Assembly: GCA_003427395.1 (NCBI GenBank)
Contig: BFEA01000136.1
Coordinates: 2,704,094-2,726,444 of the forward strand
Origin: Chara braunii
Taxonomy: Eukaryota > Streptophyta > Charophyceae > Charales > Characeae
DNA length: 22,351 nucleotides
Reading direction: 5' to 3'
In this document: piece by piece, positions 16,295-22,351 of the stretch
Position numbering within the stretch: the stretch's first letter is position 1
Layout: the number at the start of each line of letters is the position of its first letter
Made by a program: the position numbers and the translations under genes
The notes under the pieces: model-generated
Databases searched by the model: none
Seen by the model: the letters and a program-made list of their open reading frames with translations, nothing else
What the model was told of the DNA's origin: nothing

Positions 16295-16790
16295 TCCCTT
16301 TTCCCCAGGATCTTGCTCTAAGTGTCATGGTTATCAGGGGCTCCCTGTTCTCTCCACTAACGAAGCTATTAGGGACTGGTGGGCTTGAAAATTTTTCATA
16401 CTCCGTGGGCTCCACACTCCAGATAACTCTTTTACCTTCCTTCTCGAGCTCGTCCCTGTATTTGCAGACGTGACTGAGCGCCCATTCATGACACCCTGTA
16501 TAACGCCTCTGGATTTTCCTAGTTACCGGCGTGTATATGCGCACGTTGTACTCATCGGTCTCCAGAAAGCGAGCTACCAATACGTACACTTTCTCCTCGC
16601 CCTCTGGTATAGCTAGGACAACGTATCTTTCAATCTCGTACAAAAACGCTCCTCCTAAGGTGAAGGGCTCTAAATCCCTTAGTAGGTGCGAGATGATCGA
16701 AGAGTTTATATCTGGCAACTCTCCTCCCTCGGCTTCCTCCCAAGCATGCTTGTCTCCTAAGAACTCACGATACTCTTCAACCATAGCCAA
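16284..16790 (-). CDS. Pre-gag domain protein A, paralogous to its downstream neighbour
   Basis: A 168-codon ORF with an acidic N-terminal third, then the ~110-residue domain shared with protein B: YEIERYVV, VYVLVARFLETDEYNVRIY, YTGCHEWAL, KYRDELEKEGKRVIWSVE, SSPPVPN. The same frame is open upstream through a TAG at 16836-16838 into the 17423-16836 ORF, so A may be the C-terminal part of a longer polyprotein. Alternating hydrophobic strands and a central charged helix suggest a compact alpha/beta fold. I cannot name a family. Confidence 0.55.
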   Translation of the reverse strand: MAMVEEYREFLGDKHAWEEAEGGELPDINSSIISHLLRDLEPFTLGGAFLYEIERYVVLAIPEGEEKVYVLVARFLETDEYNVRIYTPVTRKIQRRYTGCHEWALSHVCKYRDELEKEGKRVIWSVEPTEYEKFSSPPVPNSFVSGENREPLITMTLRARSWGKGNDE

Positions 16791-16835
16791 TTTCTTTCCA
16801 TTGTAGAAGAAGAATACCCTCGAGCGACGGTCGCT

Positions 16836-17864
16836 CTATGCTCCCAATCTCGGCCACTGTACCTCCCACATGTCAGCCTCGTCAGCGAACAACTCTTCCT
16901 CAACCCAACCCTCGCCTTGAGGTTCCCCCTCGTTCTCGATAATTTCGGTACCTCGGTAGTACGACCTCAACTCGAATAAACTTACGAGAGACCTCTCTCT
17001 GACCGAAGGATCGAATCCCCGTCCGCTGAATAGTTCAACCAATCGAGCCAAATGGTTTGGAGGCTCCCGTATGCCCCTTTCAAATGTGGACCAAAACTCA
17101 GTTGGATGGTCAAGATCGGGTGCGTGCCACGAGTTCCGGGGGAAAACTGCCCTGATCAACTCTACTAATTCTAAGGTCGTGTTTCCGAACCTGGGCCCTT
17201 CCTTCCACAAAGCGTAATAGGCGTGATGTTCGTCGTTACTACGTAAGAGGTTTTGAATCTCTTGGAAGCTCAAGTGTACCTGGATTAACCTATCAAGCCC
17301 CCCGAGGTGCGTCTCCAGGACAAACAGTGGAACTGGAAGCCTCACGGCTTCTTCTGAGTGAGGTAAAAACCCGTCCTCGGCTAGTCGAAGAGAAACCCTG
17401 ATAAATCTAAACTCCCTGCCCACCTGACTCTCCAGTTCCTGGAATCTTTCGACCTCCTCCTGCAGCAGGTTTGCAGTCGGTATCTCGTCCTCCCACGTGT
17501 GTCGATCGAGGCTCGGTATTATTCCGAGGTGCTGATCGCGTCAGCCCTGCTCTACTGCTCTACGGACGACGTTCGCTAGTACTATGGTTTGATAGTAAAG
17601 GAAGCCGTTTACTGACAATTCTACCGAGGTCAGAATCACCCTCCCCCTGCTATCCCGGTAAAATCCTGTATGAGATACTACCAACAGCCAAACCCCTGGC
17701 CTCAACAGTATTGATCTCCAAGTCTTATCTGTCCTTCCTCCGTTAGGTATCAAAGTCGATCTGCCTGGTAACGTGAACTCTATCCAGTCTCCGTCGATAA
17801 ACTGAGACTCTCTATACGTGAACTGTCTCAACGCCACGGGATGCTCTATCTCGTAGCGAGGCAT
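16836..17864 (-). pseudogene. Unrecognised pre-gag polyprotein segment, one internal TGA
   Basis: One frame holds 107 codons (17541-17864), a TGA at 17541-17543, then resumes, with the longest start-to-stop piece at 16836-17423 (195 codons), ending in TAG and leading in frame into domain protein A. The first piece is strand-rich (WIEFTLPGRST, GVWLLVVSHTGFY, VILTSVELSVNGFLYYQ). The second is Leu-rich and helical (RLIQVHLSFQEIQNLLR, HLARLVELFSGRGFDPS) and ends acidic. Across the stops this frame, 17864 to 16284, spans about 525 codons. No database family comes to mind. The TGA fits CGA decay. Confidence 0.45.
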
Positions 17865-18564
17865 CTATACCTCCGGAACTCCCGTCTAAGATCCTTGCCC
17901 TATCTATCTCACCTGAAACGGCCCCTCGATGAAGTTCAGCCCTAATTCTGAAGAAGACCTGTCTCAACTCCCTACTATTGGGCACCGCTCTATCAAGACA
18001 GTAAGTCACTAGCCACGCTTACTCGATTGTAGAGGGTCTAAATTGGACAACCTTCCTGAGTGCCCTTACCAACCTCCAATGATGCTCGACTCTCCCATAG
18101 ACCAGACCTGTCAGGAACCTGGGTACAGTTGTCGGGCCAATGACAGTCACTCTAGGAGGCTCCCAATCGTAAGCGTAACGGACCGAGTACCGAGCTACAG
18201 TGTCTGATCCTGCCGAAAAGTCCCGAAACAACCTAGATCCGTACCTATAGCTGAAGGACAATAAACAGAGGAATGCACGACCGCCCTTCGCAGCATCAAT
18301 GACTAGGAACTTCCACTCTTCTGGAAACAAATAAACTCTAATGTTCACCTCGGCAACAAGCGGCTCACTCTCTCTGTCCCTCCTCACACAAGGCCTGGGT
18401 TGACACTCGACCCTTACCCATACGAAAACTCCTTCCCTGACGACTAACCCTCGCTCAGTTGCGGGTCTATACTTACTTTTACCTTTCAGTGGTAGGTTCA
18501 CGACATCGTACTGACCGACCTCTTGCCTAAGATGAATTTGTGTGCCCGATTCGATAAACACCAT
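17812..18564 (-). pseudogene. First unrecognised ORF after the leader, split by a TAA
   Basis: The 181-codon piece at 18019-18564 starts at the first ATG of a long frame after the PBS. It is strand-rich: GVFVWVRVECQPRP, EVNIRVYLFPEEWKFLVID and FLCLLSFSYRYGSR are the clearest hydrophobic runs. A TAA at 18019-18021 is followed in frame by 65 more codons (17812-18009), with helical Arg/Glu/Leu content, before a stop inside the overlap with the next ORF. EVNIRVYLFP loosely resembles EYNVRIYTPV of domain protein A. Function unknown. Confidence 0.42.
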
Positions 18565-19421
18565 TCCTAATCAACTATCAGCGGTTCTCTCACTCGCCCT
18601 TCTCCCGTGTTTTACTCTCAGACTGTTGAGCTCACAGACCCCCACGACATGCCCCCACCAATCGCTCCTATATCCCTTCAAGACGTCAACAGGCCTAGGA
18701 GAGAACCGCCCTCTGGCGTATCGCTCCCTACCCTCATGTCAAGAAGGAGAATTGATCAGCGTACCATCGTCGCTGGCCTACCACCTACGTCGCGACCTGG
18801 ACACCAGCCGGCCAACTCATGTGCCCTAGGGTGGACCGAAGTCACACGCGGCGAGGGGGCGATGTCTCACTCGTGCATCCTCACTGTCCGATCCATGCCT
18901 CTACTCGGCCCACCTCAGGCATGGTCTCTCATCCCGACTCGTGCAGTGAATCAATCCCCCCATCTATCCATCAAGATCAACTAGCCTATCTAGTCCCTGC
19001 CCAACTCCTTGCGATTCGGGGCGCTTCTCCCCTCCCCTTCAATCCCTCCAGGTCATCCCCTGCTCACGATTTTCTCTCTTAGAGTAAATATCAGGGTAGA
19101 CTGACAAAAGGGTAAGGAAAATCAGAGTCACCTCTCTCAATCACAAGGAAACAGAAGGAAGGAAATGCACGAAAGATCGCGAAAATGCAGGAATCAACAA
19201 AATCACGAAATGCAGGAATCACAATCTCACCGGTGAACACTGATCATAGGTCGATGGGTGTCGTTTGCCCGCTCGTGCCCATGCTGTCCAACGTCTCACC
19301 TACTCATCCCGATTATTGGTCGGCTTGCTCTCCCTTGTCTTCTCTGCTCCAGTCGTCCTCTTCTCCCAAACCTCTCACATTCCCGCAATTACAGGCGGAC
19401 CAAAGTCCCAAGAGGCAGCCT
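18565..19421 (-). other. Leader between PBS and first ORF, no gene recognised
   Basis: About 860 bp lie between the PBS and the first long minus-strand ORF. Neither strand shows a recognised protein; the plus-strand ORFs here (18542-19082) are Ser/Pro/Arg-rich low-complexity readings. AATGCAGGAATCA occurs twice around 19183-19220. By position this is where an RNA packaging signal would be expected. Confidence 0.5.
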
Positions 19422-19439
19422 TCCCCGGCAACGGCGCCA
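19422..19439 (-). promoter_or_regulatory. Primer binding site complementary to tRNA-Asp
   Basis: The plus strand reads TCCCCGGCAACGGCGCCA, which is the 3' end of plant-type tRNA-Asp including CCA, so the minus strand carries an 18-nt perfect PBS. It begins one base inside the LTR end (19441), as expected for minus-strand cDNA priming. This fixes the element's orientation and the inner boundary of the 5' LTR. Confidence 0.95.
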
Positions 19440-19536
19440 CTGTCGACTGGTAGAAGAGCTCTCCCGGCCTCCAACACAAACCCTATGTCTCGCGCCGCGT
19501 CTGTCACCCACGGGAGGGTTGGTCGGGGCTCCTGTA

Positions 19537-20502
19537 ACCTGCACAATCCACGTCAATACACATCCATGACAAAGTGTAGCTCAGACTGACTCCATGCCAC
19601 GTGACACAAGTCTCAACGAATAGGCCGGAAAAAAAATAATATAAGAGTTTCCATTCAGTCAAGTACAATGGGGTGCTCAGCGCAATTCCCGAACCCGGAT
19701 GAAGTCCCCCTATCTATATGTGTAGGATCCGTTTGAGTGCCTACAGATCGCGTGGTCAGCCTCCGCCTAACTCTCCTTCTGACAAGAGCCCGCCGATACC
19801 GTGCGCGCCTGTCCCATGGAATGGTACTTGAACTCTCCGTGTCAGATGTCTCCTCCCGCGCCCACCGGGGCCACAACTCAAGGTCAGTCGTGATCATGCT
19901 TCACAAAGAACTCGATCCGACAAAACACCACTCCGGAGGCCCGTCCGTGAAAGTACCTCTTCAAAAGCCCGGTTCGTGAAAGTACCTCTTCAAACGTGCC
20001 CTATTCAGAATGCGCCCCTATGAAGTGCCCGATTCGAAATACGCTCCTCCGTGTAGAATGTGGCCGAAGTACCTGTTCGTGCGCCTCGGAGTAAATCACC
20101 CGTTCACGTGCCCTAGATGGGCGCGCCCCAAGTACCTGTTCACTGGGCCCCCGCTTCAGAAGTACCTCTTTGAGAAGGTCCGCTTCGAAAAGTACCCCTT
20201 CCGTGAAAGCCCGGTTCGGATGTCCCTCTTCGGAAAAGTAGATGGCTCTTGGGGGAATCAAAGCCCCATCGCGGCCCCTAGACAGCTGAGCACCACAATG
20301 GAAGCCGAATCTTGAGTATCCGACCCCGCGCCCTTGATGGATGCGCAGAAAATGCCCGCTCGCGGAGCCCACTTCAGAAGTGCTCCTTCAAAAGCCCACT
20401 TCGGGAAGCGCCTCTTCGGAAAAGCTCAGTTCAGATTGTGCTCCTTTGACGAGCCTGGTTCGGTATGCGCCCCTTCGTGGAGCCGGTTCTGAATGCGCCC
20501 TG
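19537..20502 (-). repeat. 966-bp LTR block present only in the right copy
   Basis: The left LTR jumps from ...GGCTCTTGTA to CCCCAAAGCCCG with nothing between, while the right LTR has 966 bp between the same two points. The block includes degenerate repeats of GTGAAAGTACCTCTTCAAAA (two clean copies 29 bp apart at 19947 and 19976, with many variants to about 20500). Whether it was lost on the left or gained on the right is not decidable here. Confidence 0.85.
19635..19644 (-). promoter_or_regulatory. TATA-like motif near the LTR inner end (candidate)
   Basis: The minus strand reads CTCTTATATTATT here, about 195 bp from the LTR inner end, so a start ~30 bp downstream would give a short R-U5 of ~170 bp before the PBS. 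That geometry is plausible for a promoter. It lies in the block missing from the left LTR. An AT-rich stretch can match by chance. Confidence 0.35.
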
Positions 20503-21487
20503 CCCCAAAGCCCGGTTCGGTCTAATCCTCCAATCCGCGCCTCGAGGCCTAGTCCGGTCTGGTTTTTGCTTAAAGTACCCGTCGGCCCGACCACCCTGAA
20601 CGAGCACAAAGGTGTTGTCTTGCCTGACGCCCGGTGGAGCTCGGTAGACTGTGGCCGATGGCCCGGTTCCCCCGGTGTCCTAAAGGCTCCAGGGGCTCCT
20701 GTTCGCTATATGGTCAATTCATGCTCGAAAGAGCCATCTTGCCCAATGTCGGATCGTGTCCCACCCTTGCGCTGTCTTCGCGCTGGCGTTCCACATCCTC
20801 CCCCATCCGACCGATTCACGATACACACAACCACGAAGCGAGGCCGAGCAACCCTGGCTCCCTTCTCCTGCTCTGATCAGCAGAACGACGTCCATGCTGG
20901 CGCGGCCACCACCCGCTATAGCAGTCCCCCGCTCGTGCGTGAGCGCACGCTCTGTCGCGTGGGATGTCCGTCCCCGTCTGTCCCCGTCGTCACAAGGGCC
21001 CGCGCAGAGGCACGCGGTACTCCCCAGTCCAATCTGACAGGTGCGCAGGCTTGCGCAGTGTCCTTAGTGTCCCCCGGCCTGGTCTGTAGATGCACGGGTG
21101 CGTGTGCCTGTGCGCACGATAGCGCGCTCGGCCGCGCGCGGCCTTGTGCGAGGATGCGTGCGCTTACGATAGCACGCTCCGCCACCCCGACGATGCGTAG
21201 CCCCGCGCGAGTGCGTGTGCACGCGCGCGCAACACCATGTCACTGGTTCCGTGGTGTGCGACCCTGCGTGCGTATGCGCGCGCGTCAACGCGCTACCTAC
21301 TCTGATGGTATCCGACCCTGCGCGCATCTGTCCCCAGGTGCACGAGCTGGCCCGTTCCTTCCCGTCTGTCCCCAATCCCCTCGTGCTGTGCTCATAGGTG
21401 AGCGCAACTCCTCCGTCGCCCCCCCCCCTTACTGCGCGCGGACGCGCGCGAGCTAGTGCGCGCAGGCTGGCCGAGCGTGTGCGCTGG

Positions 21488-21747
21488 TGCCCGGTAGTGC
21501 GCGGGGATGGTCTTGCTCGTGCTCGCGCGCCCGCACTGTCGCCCGCTAGTGCGCGGGGATGGCTGCGCGCTTGCACGCGCACGTGCGCTAACGTCCGCTA
21601 ATGCGCGGGGACAGTCGCGCTCGTGTGTGTGCACCCGCCCCATCGCCCTCTAGTGCGCGGGATAGGCTGCGCGCGTGTGCGCGCACGTTCACTGACGCCC
21701 GCTGGTGAGCGGGGATAGTCGCACGCGTATGCGCTGTGTCTATGGAG
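21488..21747 (-). repeat. Five 52-bp hairpin repeats in the right LTR
   Basis: Cores start at 21488, 21540, 21592, 21644 and 21696, again exactly 52 bp apart, in the same order as in the left LTR. Individual cores differ between LTRs (for example CGCCCTCTAG against CACCCGCTAG in unit four), but no insertion or deletion has disturbed the phase. Confidence 0.88.
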
Positions 21748-22081
21748 CGCCCGTGCACCTGTCATCTTCTCCGTGGAGCGCCTGGTCTGTACGTGTCTGA
21801 TCTCCCGTCCGTGTTCCCTTGTGCGTGCGCCTCTGTCCGTGCGTGTGTCTTCCGTGTGCACCTCTGTCCATGAGCGCGTCTGTCTCCGTGCGTGCCTTGT
21901 CCGTCCCTACGTGAAGTCCCTCCCCCGTGCTTTGTCTCCTGCGCCTATGTCTGTGCACGCGAGCAGTGTGCTCCTTTTCGTGCACATGCGAAGTGCCCCC
22001 CGTTCGGAGCCCTGTTCGGCTTTTAAAGTTCGCAGGGCTCCTTCCCTCGGTCCCGTCGCTCTGTGGGCCTACACCCATGTT

Positions 22082-22209
22082 GCAGCGCCCCGGTACTGGA
22101 CCTGTGCCCGGGCCTCATTGGGCCCCCGAAAGGTTTTTGTCGAGGGGGCCTTTTTATCGGGAACCGGGCCTTTTGCAGCGCCCCGGTACCAGACCTATTT
22201 CCGAACCTG
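22082..22209 (-). repeat. 93-bp direct repeat in the right LTR
   Basis: Counterpart of the left-LTR pair, with copies starting at 22082 and 22175. The first copy has lost its palindrome (CGGTACTGG) and the second also has a change (CGGTACCAG), while both are intact in the left LTR. Confidence 0.85.
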
Positions 22210-22351
22210 CCTCGGGCCTATCTCGGCCTTGGTGGTCCCCACTCATAAGTGGTACCAGCCCCCCTTGTAAAAGTCACGCAGGCCCGCCCAAAACTCTAGG
22301 CCGGGAGGCCCATTCCGAGCCCTAGGCCCGCACCCTCCTCGTCTTAGTGTC

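Larger units (their letters stand above)
5740..22351 (-). mobile_element. Large degenerate Ty3/gypsy-type LTR retrotransposon, right end beyond the window
   Basis: Two direct copies of a long GC-rich LTR (5740-8161 and 19441 to the edge) enclose an 11.3-kb internal region. On the minus strand this region has, in order, a tRNA-Asp PBS, leader, unrecognised ORFs, Gag with CCHC knuckle, protease, RT, RNase H, integrase and a polypurine tract. Integrase after RNase H identifies Ty3/gypsy order. Projecting from the left LTR, the right LTR should end near 22820, so the element is about 17 kb. By eye over a 250-bp sample the LTRs differ at roughly 7-8% of positions, so the insertion is not recent. 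In-frame stops and frame changes make it non-autonomous now. Target-site duplication cannot be checked. Confidence 0.93.
19441..22351 (-). repeat. 5' LTR (right copy, cut by the window edge)
   Basis: It begins TGTCGACTGG, as does the left LTR at 5740, and is colinear with it to the last base of the window, which corresponds to left position 7693. About 470 bp more are expected outside. It carries a 966-bp block (19537-20502) not present in the left copy, so its full length should be near 3.4 kb. It contains the 52-bp hairpin array (21488-21747), the 93-bp repeat (22082/22175) and the CTTTAAAAG motif (22020-22028). Confidence 0.93.

Noticed and set aside
8316-18564. Alternative genetic code or systematic TGA recoding
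   Set aside because: TAG and TAA also interrupt the frames and there are clear indels, so ordinary decay is simpler.
14440-18564. A captured envelope-like gene
   Set aside because: An env-like ORF would lie after integrase, and I see no signal peptide or membrane anchor in these ORFs.
18542-19082. Plus-strand genes in the leader region
   Set aside because: Short overlapping Ser/Pro-rich frames with no motif, opposite to the element's transcription.
20341-21456. 371-codon plus-strand ORF in the right LTR
   Set aside because: It is GC-rich, low in complexity and antisense to the element, and its counterpart in the left LTR is broken.

Overview
This is eukaryotic nuclear DNA dominated by retrotransposons. 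I recognise no host gene. The evidence is long dinucleotide microsatellites, a LINE-type endonuclease ORF, a tRNA-derived SINE with an A-tail, and a very large Ty3/gypsy-type LTR retrotransposon whose primer binding site matches plant-type tRNA-Asp. A green-lineage host (land plant or charophyte alga) is my best guess. It is an inference, not a demonstration.

Left part, 1-5739. A (CA)n tract starts the window and a (CT)n tract lies at 762-840. A plus-strand LINE relic at about 1615-3906 has a Gly/Pro-rich ORF1 broken by a 62-bp tandem duplication. Its ORF2 carries a full APE-type endonuclease with one internal stop, and no reverse transcriptase follows. Just downstream, an A-rich tract is bracketed by an 11-bp direct repeat. 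Then come a 50-bp oligo-G tract, a tRNA-headed SINE (4602-4976), and three ~90-115 bp tandem repeats that lead up to the LTR element.

Right part, 5740-22351. One minus-strand Ty3/gypsy element fills the rest and runs off the right edge. Its 3' LTR is 5740-8161 (TGTCG...CGACA ends). Its 5' LTR begins at 19441 on the inner side, and projecting from the left LTR it should end near 22820, giving an element of about 17 kb. Read in its own 5'-to-3' direction it holds the PBS (19422-19439), a leader, about 4.2 kb of unrecognised ORFs, Gag (capsid region, then CCHC knuckle), protease, RT-RNase H, integrase (HHCC, D-x57-D-x35-E, GPY module), a polypurine tract and the 3' LTR. The coding region is decayed by several in-frame stops and frame changes.

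Most interesting points: (1) the protease-to-RT junction has the layout of a -1 programmed frameshift site, a T-TTT-TTG heptamer, 6-nt spacer and 7-bp hairpin inside a ~60-nt overlap; (2) the pre-gag region encodes at least two paralogous ~110-residue domains of unknown function; (3) both LTRs carry five hairpin-forming repeats at an exact 52-bp spacing, close to five turns of B-DNA; (4) the two LTRs differ by a 966-bp block; (5) in pol, a 16-bp duplication and an apparent 1-base loss offset each other and keep the 563-codon RT-RNase H frame open.
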